Shown here: one piece after another, positions 23,536 to 37,317 of the stretch
Layout of the letters: every line of letters begins with the position of its first letter
Numbering within the stretch: the first letter of the stretch is position 1
Assembly: GCA_039111635.1 (NCBI GenBank)
Contig: JBCAQO010000002.1
Span: forward strand, 3,038,001 to 3,102,000
Direction of reading: 5' to 3'
Source of the DNA: Heterobasidion occidentale
Lineage: Eukaryota; Basidiomycota; Agaricomycetes; Russulales; Bondarzewiaceae
Length of the DNA: 64,000 bases
The notes under the pieces: generated by a model
The model's input: the letters and a program-made list of their open reading frames with translations, nothing else
The model's database searches: none
Told to the model about the DNA's origin: nothing
Made by a program: the position numbers and the translations under genes

Positions 23536-26500
23536 ATGAAACGGTCTGCAGAAGGTACACTCGAAGGTTCTCGTAAGCGATCTGCTCCCACGCCCCTCTC
23601 CCAATACCTTCGTTCACAGAAGGAGCGTATCGGAGCTACATGGTGCTGAGGATGAAGGCTACATCGTCGCGCGTATCCTTCAGTTCTTTCCCAGGCTCAA
23701 GACATACAAGCTGTCCGTCCCCAACGGGGATGAGCACGACTTCACTCGCAATGCTACTTCTTAACCTCCACTTGAGGGCACATGGGACCGGATTGAACTT
23801 CTAGTGGAGGATGAGCTGCAGATTTCTTTGAAGGGCGCTGGAGTCATCAAACCCAAAAACCCGCAGAGTCCTATTATTCTCAAGTACAGCAACGGGATTG
23901 CTGTCAGAATTCTTCATCGGCCAGGTTCGCCTCGAGACAGCAACAAGTTCATAGAAGCCTGGCAAGGTGAGCTGGAACTTCGTTGTTCCGACGCTTCGTG
24001 GTTGACGTCAAATACATCAGTGAAGAGATCGCAACCCAAAATTAATAGCATATATAAAGGTATTCAGGAGAAGGCAGATGGCTTTGACTGGTATGATGCT
24101 CCGCTCGTGCCGGCAGTACCCCAAATCTTGGCGACGATGAGTCCGATGCCACAGCCATCGACCGCGCTTCACCAAACTCGACACGCTCTTCCACTGTGGT
24201 TTCTCTCTCTTCTCCTATTGATACACGCTCGACGAGCAATCAGGAGCTGATCGTTAGCATTTCAAACGTCCCGCATATATCGAGGAACGATGCTACTACA
24301 AGAGAACTTATCATGGCACACACCGAGTACTCACCTGCACCGCCTTCCTACAGAGTGACTCCTACCGACGCTGCGCTTGCAAAGCCGATTTCTATTCCTG
24401 CAGATGCTACTTCTTTCAAGTCGGAGCCGCTCTTGACGAATGCCTCGCTTACGGCCGGGCCTTCAGTCTCTGTTGCACGCCGTTTTGAGACCCCTATGCC
24501 AGCCAGTGGGCCCCTTGCAGATCGTAGAAGACCAGGTCCTACTTCGGCCGTAAAGCCGACTGCGTCGGACGTTCAATCCCACTGGAGCACACTGGAGCGC
24601 CGCAGGAGATCAACCGTAGCAAGAAATCGAAAAGAGAAAAAAGAGCGGATAAGCAAAAACAGAAGCAGCAAGCGCACGTCTCTACAGCTTCGAAATCATC
24701 TCCTTCGTTACCGCGTCCCGTTCCTTCGATTGCAGACCGTGTCCCAATCTCTGTGTCAGACAACTCGTCTTCCCGTTCGGAAATTGCAATCGCGCGCCTC
24801 ATGAAGATTCAATATCGGATCTTATTCCTTCAGAGTCTACGGCAACCCCAGAAAGCAAAATCCAATATTGTCTATGAAAGCCGGTTTGAGAGCCGAAGCG
24901 GTGAGTCTTTCGTCCCTCTGACATTTAACGTTTTACTCATGATGAAACCCCGTTTAGGGATACTATACCCCGATGGCTAACATCGAGAACGGAAAGCTTG
25001 TCTCAATCATCGGCGTCGTCACATCTGCACGAGAGATAACTCAGACGTTCAAAGGCGGTGTGTACCTCAATTGTTTCCCGCGTATCCATCTAAATTGATC
25101 ATATGTTCCGAAGACTTCTCGCAGTGTCTCACCTTATTAGACCCGTCCAACCTGGATGAGTTCGGTGGCTACTTGTATATACCCAAGAGTGGCACAAAGG
25201 TCAACTGCTTCATGAAGCTTCGCAAAGAATGGCTTCCGATGCCAGATGTCGGAGATGTTGTAATATTGCGGAGCCTGAGGGTATATTGGCTTCTGTGCCA
25301 CGCATATATTCGCACTAATTTCGCGCCCTCTAGGCTTCTGAGTTTAATGGTCAGAGTACATTGACCGGATTCGCTGACAAACTTCAATGGGCGATCTACG
25401 ATGCACTGACCGGCCAGGCGAAGCCTGTGGTTACAAATACCGATGGCGGTAGTCAAAACAGTGTTTATTCGCCCATTGGACGCCTTGCGCGCTGGAGCTT
25501 GCCTACTGCGCGCGACTGGCCAGTTGGTGGAAAGCAGTACAGGAGGAGCGGAAACTTGTTCCAGGCCAGCAGATACAGATCGGTGGAGGTGATGCGCAAG
25601 CCCCTATGAGCATGTCGCACCACGGTGCAAGACAGCATCGACTTATTCGTGACGCGGATCCGAGGGCTCCCCCAGATGGCTACTTTGATTGTACAGTCGA
25701 GGTACGCTCGACCGAGTCAAGCGACAAACCATTGCTGACTCCCTTATCAGATTCTTTACTGTCACTCGAACGACAATGGCCCACACAGTGTTTATGTGAC
25801 CGACTACACCGCAAAGGAGGGGACGTACCAGAACGTGGCAAACTGGTGTCCCGCGAATCTTTCCAATCAAGTTCTAAAGATCGAGATGTGGTTTCAAGCA
25901 GCCACGCTCGCTCAGAGTATGCAACGGGGCCAATACTGGTTCATAGGTAATGTACGGATGAAGATGAGTACGGGCGGATTTCTTGAAGGAACTTTCTCTG
26001 AGACCCGGAAGGCTGAGAGGCTGGATGAGAGTCAAGCGGATCAGAGACCGACGTTAAAGGCGCTTCTAGAGTGAGTGGGCGGCCCAATGCGTTCGCTTTC
26101 AATGTTTAACATTTCATAGGCGCAAGAAGGCATGGGATGAAACCAACACCAGCCCTCACCAATTTACCCATAAACTCTTGAGCGAAATTTCGGTGACAGA
26201 GATTTTTGACTGTACAGTTGAGGTATGTGTGAATAGTCTACAGTCTCGGATAATCTATTCTGACGTTTATGGACAGTTACTCCACGCAGACTACGACTCT
26301 ACCGGATTCTCCACCATTTACGTGACCGATTACACCACCAGAAAGGACCTTCAGCGACCTCCAACTGCAGACTGGGTGAAACATAGCAAGGACCAAATCG
26401 TCACGATAGCTCTGAGGGACGCTCAAAATGACATGGCTCAACAAATGGAGCCAGGCTGTTTCTATCATATTGCCCATCTGAGGTTGATGCCGAACACGAC

Positions 26501-27334
26501 GAATCACAGACTATTTGGCAAGCTGGGGGGGTATGACCGACTTATCTCGCAACTAAACGCGAAGAGCACCGATAACAAGGATCTGGTGGCACTACTCGAG
26601 TCGGTATCTCGCGATGTGATGCATTTGAACATTGGCATAACTGACAGATTGCCATAGACGCAAGAAAACATCCGCCACTGCATCCAGCATAAAACCACTA
26701 CCTTCTATATTTTCCAATAAGAATAAATCAGACGGGTTCAGCAGCATTAAAGAGGTTGTGGCCAGCGATCGGTGTCCTGGTAGATTCCGGATACAGGCCC
26801 GAGTTGTCGACTTTGCGCCGTTGGATCTGAAGGACTGCTCCATTAAGTATTGTGCAAATTGCCGTACTAAGTCTGTCAATTTCAGTATGGATTCCACCAT
26901 AAGTGCTTACTGACTCAACTGCTTAGAATTCCTACAAATCACCGTGCATGCACGGCCTGCAATGATACTCTGAAAAAGCACGTTGTATGGATTATCAAGT
27001 TATTTTTCCGCTTGCGAGATGATCATGGTGATGAGCTTGTCGTTGCTGTCGACGAAACCGTACGTGATTTGGTACTAGCGCTTTATATGACCCTCATACA
27101 CGTCTTCAGTGGCCGATCCTTGCAGGACTTTCTCCAGTCGATTTTAGCGAGGATTCTGATGCTCTCGAGGACATCATCAAGCGCATGAGACCGTACATTG
27201 GCAATCTCATTGAAGTCCACGAAGCATTCTTCCGGAATGAAGAGCTTCCACTTGAAACCTCGCTATCTGAGCTGACTGTTGCTAGCTGGTTGATCCCTGA
27301 TGGCAAGGAAGAAAGGGCCTACGGGCTCAAGTGA
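23536..27334 (+). CDS. POT1: Protection-of-telomeres protein Pot1, with a duplicated OB-fold
   Basis: Single-stranded telomeric DNA-binding shelterin subunit. N-terminal exons (23536-24900) encode 'LLVEDELQISLKGAGV' and a long Ser/Pro/basic linker. OB1 (Telo_bind) begins about 24960: 'YTPMANIENGKLVSIIGVVT', 'FSQCLTLLDPSN', 'MPDVGDVVILRSLR'. A second OB-fold 'GYFDCTVE...SVYVTDYTAKEG' spans about 25660-26070 and an obviously related third, 'EIFDCTVE...TIYVTDYTTRKD', spans 26190-26599. Both are followed by 'LLERKK' across an intron. The C-terminal part has a C-x(n)-CxxC pattern ('DCSIKYCANC' and 'HRACTACND'), as in the zinc-bearing Pot1 C-terminal fold, and ends 'EERAYGLK'. The start at 23536 and the 5' exon joins (23540-23800) are tentative. 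Fold assignment is by motif reading only. Confidence 0.82.
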
Positions 27335-27672
27335 TGATTGTGTTTGTCTCTTCTTGCTCTGTCGTTTTTTCTGCTCTTGCTGTTTTCTGTTATCGTGTAC
27401 TATTACTGAGTGTATTTATACAGTCAACTTATATTTGTAGCTTCGACTTGGTGGGTGACTATTTTTACATTCCAGCCCTCATACTGTACATACCATACAT
27501 AACTTACCGTCACGCAGACCCGGTGGTTGAAGCTTGAAGGCGTCTGGGACGGCGCCTATTCTTATGTAACCCTGACACGGGCTTAGTGAGGCTCATCGAC
27601 ATCCCCGATGCCCCACGTCTCCTTCTCCATGCTTACGCTTTCACACACACCCTGCTGAGTATCTTTCACCGC
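27335..27672. other. Spacer between Pot1 and the Zn2Cys6 gene
   Basis: A T-rich 338-bp spacer holding the 3' UTR of Pot1 and the promoter of the downstream factor, both on the plus strand. No conserved coding signal or repeat is seen. Confidence 0.5.
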
Positions 27673-30600
27673 ATGACAACGAGAGAAAACATGATGGCAG
27701 AATTTGCCTTGTCGCCGGAGGTTGAGGCGTCGGGACCGAACACGTCGGCGATAACGTCGGCGGTGACTTTTCAGCATCATTCTACTCCCGAGTCCCAGTC
27801 CTCCCCTCAGTCTGCGTCTGCCAATGGGACAAAGAAGAAGCTGAAGAGGAACAGAATCATCTTGTGAGCTTCATCAACTCATCGGAGAACATCTTTTCAT
27901 TCAAAACTCTCTTGCAGGAGTTGTCAACGTAGGTCAATTATTTGCAAATTAATAGGCCATGAAAGGACTCAAGGCATGTTGAACGCTATTCTATAGCTTG
28001 TCATCGACGAAAGCAGCAATGCGATCGTGGTCAACCGTGTCAAAGATGGTACCTGCCTCCTGATACATTGCTCTGATTTTATTTCTAACGTTTTATGACA
28101 GTGTTGACAGAGGAACGAAGCACCTTTGTGCATACGAACAACCCAAAGAACTCAGAAAGAGAAAGCATGTTATGAACAGCACTTTAGATCATAGAACCAT
28201 GGAGGTCAAGCTGCAGCTTGAAGACAAGCCTGCCATAAACGGGATGTCGGAAGAGCTCACCGAGCGTCTCAATCAACTCGAGGGATTCGTCTCGAACACA
28301 CTGAGTAATCTGGATCCTACAGCTCTGGCGGGATTGGATGCATTGATGCATTTGTTGCAAGCTGGAAATTCTACTTCGTCGCCGGCAGCACCTCCCGTCT
28401 GCAGGTCTGTCGCCCCGGTCTCACCCACTCCGACGATACCTGAGACAGTCACGAAATTCGGGGCGATGTCCCCCGACGACATTCCTCCAGTTGTCGTAAT
28501 GGATGAGTCCCCTCTTCATCCACACCCCTTTTCCCAGATGGCAGAGGTACTACAACAGGTACGCGCATCGGTTTATATGCATCTGTTCTTTTGAACTGTG
28601 ACTCAATTGCTGTAGGCCACTCGAGGTGGGAAGACTTGCAAAATTGCAGAGTTGTCCACTTTTTTTCCAAACCTCGAGATCACGGATCTTCTCCTTTCAT
28701 ACTTCTTCGACGAATCATCTGTACAATGGCTGTGGCCGGTGATCCATCGGCCGTGTTTTCAGAACTTCTATCTCACCTTCTCTTCTGGACCAATACCACC
28801 AAGCATCGAATTCACTGCCCTGTTAGCGATCACATGCGCAACTGCATTGCAATTTCTACCGGAAAGTGACAAGGATGTGAGTGCTTTGATCATCTCAGCG
28901 GCGCCATAGTCTTACGCGATGTATAGTCTATAATATTCGCAGATTATGAACATGGGCGGCATGTCCTTCAACAAAGGATGTACGAGTTTGCTCGCAACGT
29001 CTTGTTAGCTACACCTCAGCCTCCTTTGTCTTCACTCGAACGTATCCAAGCACTTACCGTATTTGCCTTGTACCAGTGGGTAAGTCGCAGCCCCACTACA
29101 CTATTCGCCTCTTACGCTGTACACATTCAGAATGAAGGCAATGCGGCGGAGTGCTACTACGTCGTGGGCCAGGCAATTCGGATGGCCCATACCCGTAAGT
29201 CCTGTCAAATCCGAATAAATCACCTTTAAACCAAGACACTCCAGTTGCCATGAACCGTGACGGAGAAACTACTTGGTGCATGAGGCCTCAAGATGCTGAA
29301 ATCAGGAGGAGGATCTGGTGTATGTCCTCTTCATGGCATCGTCACCCTCGATGGTGCTTACTGACTATATAGGGACGTTATTCATTCTTGATCGGTAAAA
29401 AATTTCGATAATTGAAGTAGAAGTCTACTTATGCTGTCACAGATACCAATGTGCATTATACGGGCGTCCTTACATTATTCAGGAGCAGGTAAGTCATGTA
29501 TATCACATGAAGACGTCCACTAACAGTCTATTACCCCCAAAGCACTCTGATGTTACTTTGCCTATGAACCTTGATCAAATTGACTTGCGAGACGTGTCAG
29601 AGTTGGTACCGAAAGCTCTAGATGAGCCAACTGATTCTTGTCAGTCAATTCTTCGGAGAAACATATCGGTAGTTGTCATCTCATTCCTCATTTGACAGTG
29701 TTCTTTCTGCTTGCTAGTCGATACGCGCAGCTACTTGGCAGGATGTGGGACCAATGCGGCAGCATCAGCAAGCCGACTTATCGTATTATATTGGACATCG
29801 AGGATGAGATCCGCCAGTTTGAACTGGACATTCCTGCCTCCTTTCGCTACCAATCAAGTCAAGTTGCATCTGCGCATCCCTATCTCACCTTTCAGGTGAT
29901 ACCGCAATATTCTTCATCGCTCGATTTCTTAGTTGACATGTTCACCAGAATCATATGCTGACAATGGGTATTTTCCATGCCCGCGCCGTTCTTATGGTAA
30001 GGAAATTGGCCGATGTTATTTTGGATTTTGATTAATTTTTGCAGCGTCCATTTTTGCTCCTCCGTTCGGGAAAGGATGGGCTAGAACCCACTACGGAAGA
30101 GGAACGTAAAGTCCTCATGTTTCATAGACATGCCAGGACGATTTGTCTCATTTTCTGGTGCGTCTGGTCGCGACACATATCATCTTAGCCTTCTGAGTCT
30201 TTCTCTTCAAGCAAGCGTGTATTGGCCATGCTGCAAATTATCCAAAATCAAGTTCCTCGTGCCCATATACGATGGTCGGCTCTCGCGCATCTTGCTTTCG
30301 ATTCTGCGTGTAAGTTCTGTCTTGCTTTTGTATGATTCCTTGCGACTGATTTATACCCAGTGATGATGGGGCTGGCCATAATCATGGATCCTCACAACCC
30401 GGAAAATGAAGATATCGAAGAGTGGATCGCTTTTTCTCAGGTATTACTGAAGGACATGGGCACCTATAACAAGCTCGCCAAAAGTGCTCTACATCACTTG
30501 CACATCATCCGAAGCCGGACGAGACTTGTATTCACTATGACCTGGGAGAAGGACACTGCCGCAATGTCTGCAGAGCCGTCTTTGCAACACATTGCGCGAG

Positions 30601-30821
30601 CAACGCGAATCCTATCCCAGCTTCAGCCATGCCTTGGAGATCTGCTCGGACACCGACTTGCATTAGATGGCTTCTGGTCTGCAATGCGTGCAGGCGTTTT
30701 TACGAGCAATTTCCCGTCTCTTGAGTCTTTGAGCGGGCCCTCGAACCCGGAAGCACTAGAGTGGTTCTTAGATAACTGTTGTACGATTCATTTGAGGTTC
30801 CCGAGCGTCTGCACAGAGTAG
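27673..30821 (+). CDS. Zn2Cys6 fungal transcription factor
   Basis: Sequence-specific regulator with an N-terminal binuclear zinc cluster and a fungal-specific transcription-factor middle domain. The cluster reads SC-x2-C-x6-C, then Cys residues after 'DRGQP', with 'CHRRKQQCDRGQPCQRC' followed by 'VDRGTKHLCAYE'. It is spread over four exons: one ending 27863, an 11-nt exon at 27918-27928, one at 27997-28048, and one from 28102. A leucine-rich stretch ('ELTERLNQLEGFVSNTLSNL') suggests a dimerisation coiled coil. The middle domain carries 'LLLSYFFDESSVQWLWPVIH' and many short exons up to 'HLRFPSVCTE' and the stop at 30819. The ATG at 27673 is the first in frame. Its target genes cannot be read from the sequence. 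Confidence 0.9.
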
Positions 30822-31251
30822 ACTTTTTTGTGTAGACTATGCGGTAGCCGTAGTGTCTTTTTTTCCATCACGCGTTACTGGAGATGATTTGATGGACGGG
30901 TATGTGTATGTATTACTTGTAATATCCAACGACTGTGTCTGTACTGATAATTGCGGCGTCGACGAGATTCTGTATTGTCCTTGGAATTCGTTTGAGATAT
31001 GGAAATCTTTGGTTGGGTATCACGACAGCTCTATGCACGTCTTGTCGTGTTTCGCTCTGTTCTGTCAGGTTCCGTCTCGACGCCTTGATGAAATTGGAGG
31101 GATCTACAACTCAGCGAAGGCGAGGATACAGGGCCAACGGATGACATAACCTGATCTAGACCACGTGGACTGATGGGTGGGTAACGGAGGAGTACGGTGC
31201 AAGTGACTGCAGCTCGTCCTCGGACACGTCCCTTCCTTTCTCCCGCTCACC
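30822..31251. other. Spacer upstream of KEX2
   Basis: A 430-bp gap between two plus-strand genes. The first part is T-rich and 3'-UTR-like. The last ~100 bp is pyrimidine-rich ('CCTTCCTTTCTCCCGCTCACC' region) directly before the kexin ATG, typical of a fungal core promoter and transcription start area. No coding motif is seen. Confidence 0.45.
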
Positions 31252-34082
31252 ATGCTTCTACCATTATCACTCGTTCTCATCCTACTCGCATGTGACGCCC
31301 GTCCATCCTACGCGCATCAAAAACGTTCCTACTCTACACACAATTACTATGTTCTGCAACACGATCCTCGCGCGGGTGCATCGCTGGCCGAAGCTACACG
31401 GGAACTAGGCGTGGAGGTGGTAGAACGTATGGGGGAGTTGGAGAATTACTGGGTCGTTCGTACACCGAGCGAAGACACATTCCTTGACAGACGAAGAGCA
31501 GACCGTGTCTTGGATACTTTTGATGCCTTGCAACGGCGAGCAGCCGCTTTGCAGACTTCGCGATCGACCGCATCGACGCAGGTCCGCCGTGTAGCTTCCT
31601 CTGTTAAATTCTTGTCAAGGCAAGAGCCTCGCCAACGGACGAAACGAGCACCACCACCAATTCGTCCAGGCGACCAGTCGACGCCTTCGCAGGCAGCTGC
31701 GACTGCAGAACGTCTTGGTATCCAGGATCCCACATTCCCTCAGCAATGGCATCTTGTAAACGACTATTTCCCGCAACATATGATGAATGTCACGCCGGTT
31801 TGGGAGATGGGCATTACAGGGGAGGGTGTCATTTCCGCTTTGGTAGATGATGGACTGGACTATACAAGTGATGATCTAGCGGATAATTTCGTGAGTGATC
31901 CGCACACCATTCTCTACGGATACTAAGGTCTACGTCCAGTGGGCGGCAGGGTCGTACGATTACAACGACCATGAACCTTTGCCAACTCCTAAACTCTTCG
32001 ATGACCACCACGGAACTAGGTGTGCTGGCCAAATCGGTGCAGTGAAGAACAACGTCTGCGGAGTCGGCATCGCCTATAACTCCAAGATTGCCGGAATCCG
32101 CATACTTTCTGGGCCCATCTCGGACATGGATGAAGCGGCAGCGCTGAACTTAGGTTATCAAAACACTTCTATCTATAGCTGCAGTTGGGGTCCTCCCGAC
32201 GATGGCAGGGCAATGGAAGCACCAGGATATCTCATCCAGCGTGCTATGGTCAATGGTATTGAGAACGGCCGAGGAGGAAAGGGCTCTATCTTTGTCTTCG
32301 CTAGTGGCAATGGCGCTGCGTCTGGCGACCAGTGCAATTTCGATGGCTATACCAATAGTATCTATTCTGTCACCGTGGCCGCAGTCGACTATAAGGGTTT
32401 ACACCCCACCTACTCAGAGTCGTGTGCAGCTAATATGGTTGTCGCGTACAGCTCTGGCAGCGGGCAGCACATTGTAAGAGCTTCTTCTCATACATGGCCT
32501 TTGGTACTGAACGAGCGTTTCAGGTCACAACCGATGTAGGTAAAAATAAGTGCGCTTCCACTCATGGGGGTACATCCGCCGCCGCCCCAAATGCCGTCGG
32601 CATCTTTGCTCTTGCTCTCTCCGTGCGGTATGTCCCGCGTGTCTGCTATTCAACAGGCTGTTTACTAGCATCCTCAGACCTGAATTGACATGGCGCGACA
32701 TTCAGCACCTCTCAGTTCGCACAGCAAAGGTCATTAACCCAGACGACCCTGACTGGGACACAACTGCCTCTGGCCGTCGCTTTTCGTACAAATATGGCTT
32801 CGGTGCCTTGAGTGGTATTGATTTCGTCAATGCCGCTAAGACATGGCAGCTCGTGAAACCTCAAGCGTGGGTTGAGATTCCCCCAGTTCAAGTTGCAAAT
32901 GGCACATGCGACCTTCTCGGAACCATGGCCGGCGGTGAGGAGATCGTTCCTGGTGGACTCCAGAGCACCATTCAGGTTTCAAAGGAGACGTTAGGACAAA
33001 ACAATCTCGAGAAGTTGGAGCACGTCACTGTCAGGGTCTGGATCACTCATACTCGGCGAGGGGATGTGGAGGTTGAGCTCGTCAGTCCCAATGGTGTGAA
33101 GAGCATACTGGCTGCTCGTAGACACGGGGACTCAGCCGACACGGGATACCCTGGATGGAGATTCATGAGTGTCAAGCATTGGTCAGTCGTTTCTTTCATG
33201 TTATATTTATAGGCTGCTAATGTCGACCACAGGGATGAGGATCCCATTGGTAACTGGACGATTCGCGTCTCTGACATTGGCACCGAAGGCCATTCAGGTC
33301 ATTTCCTCGGTTGGAGTTTGTCCCTATGGGGCTCTGCAATCGACCCGACGATCAAGAAGAATTATGACATCTCACTCTTCGAGACTCTTCTGCCCGCGCT
33401 CCCAACGGCGACGCCCCATCCAGGCCAACCTACCGCGACGTCCAAAACGCATCCAAAGCCGACTGACCACCTACCCGACAATCATGGTACCGCGGAGGGC
33501 GAGGCCGAGAAACCAGCTTTCGGATCTGGCGACGAAAACGATATTTCGCAATCTAACCCTGCCGACCCCAATGCCTCTATGACACCAACTCCTGACGAGG
33601 GCTGGTTCTCCGATATGTCCAACCTCGTCTCGGACCAGAAATGGTTCTTCGCTGCAATTGGGGCTGTCGCGATCTTCGGCATAGCCACAGGCATATTCTT
33701 CTGGCGTCGCGCAGTGAGGAGGCGTCGTGCGGCCTATGCATCCTTGCCCGCTGGCGACGACGTCGCGATGCGTTCGTTGCCGCATGGCGCCCCACGCACA
33801 AAGGAATTGTACGACGCGTTCGGTGAGCCGTCGGATGACGAAGATGCGGATGAAGAGACTGGACTTCGTGGTGGGAGGCCCCAGGATAGATCACCAGGTG
33901 GACTAGGCTTCCATTCTGGCTTCTTGGACGACGAAGAGCCTCATACTGCATCATCGCCGCACCATGCTCAATACAGAGACGAACCTGAGGAGCTGCGAGA
34001 GCATAGGGCTAGCCCTAGTGGAAGTGGGAGCAGAAGCGGGAGCGCGGACGGCAGCTGGGAGCATGCCTCCCAGACGCGATAA
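31252..34082 (+). CDS. KEX2: Kexin, Golgi proprotein convertase
   Basis: Calcium-dependent subtilisin-type serine protease that cuts secreted precursors after Lys-Arg or Arg-Arg in the late Golgi. The signal peptide 'MLLPLSLVLILLACDARPSY' is followed by a propeptide with a probable self-cleavage site 'RQRTKR|APPP'. Catalytic residues are seen in 'ALVDDGLDY' (Asp), 'FDDHHGTRCAGQI' (His), 'SCSWGPPDDGRAM' (oxyanion Asn region) and 'STHGGTSAAAPNA' (Ser). A P-domain ('HVTVRVWITHTRRGDVEVEL', 'GNWTIRVSDIG') is followed by a Ser/Thr/Pro-rich stalk, a transmembrane helix ('FFAAIGAVAIFGIATGIFFW') and a cytosolic acidic tail with 'YDAFGEPSDDED', likely a trans-Golgi retention signal. Introns start at about 31890, 32474, 32627 and 33182. 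About 850 residues, normal for the family. Confidence 0.96.
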
Positions 34083-34276
34083 TTGGACGTCGTATTTACG
34101 TCGAGCAGTCGGATTTTTGCCTTCGCTTTGTTGTTCGAATGGCTGTGTGGATCTACATCGAATGGGAGAACCCTCAATAATATTATTGGCTACACCATAT
34201 ATAATAGCATGCTTGACAGCGACCACAGAAGGAGAGTACTATAAATACACAAAAACAAGGACATGGTAGGACAGAA

Positions 34277-37080
<2,804 letters not shown>

Positions 37081-37317
37081 GGCAGAACGAGGAGAAACGC
37101 GTCAATGATCTGGAGCGCGGTCACGTTGAACAAACGCGACGCGTCTGATGATCGGGTCCCACGCTCAGTAAGCGGCCTTGCCACTTGTTCACGACTCGGT
37201 CGAGGGCCGAGCGACCCTTGAACTTGAACGTCCTGAACCAGTTCTATATTTCATGAGCAGAGCACAGACATGATCAAGCAACTCGCTTATGTCTCAATCC
37301 CCCCCAAAGATCCCACC
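37081..37317. promoter_or_regulatory. Divergent MCM7/DNMT1 promoter with two MluI cell-cycle boxes
   Basis: This 237-bp spacer holds two perfect ACGCGT hexamers at 37097-37102 and 37139-37144, plus an overlapping ACGCGA at 37134-37139. ACGCGT is the MCB element bound by MBF (Mbp1-Swi6/Cdc10 type) in yeasts, which drives G1/S transcription of replication genes. MCM7 is an expected target, and the shared spacer would place the methyltransferase under the same control. Confidence 0.65.
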
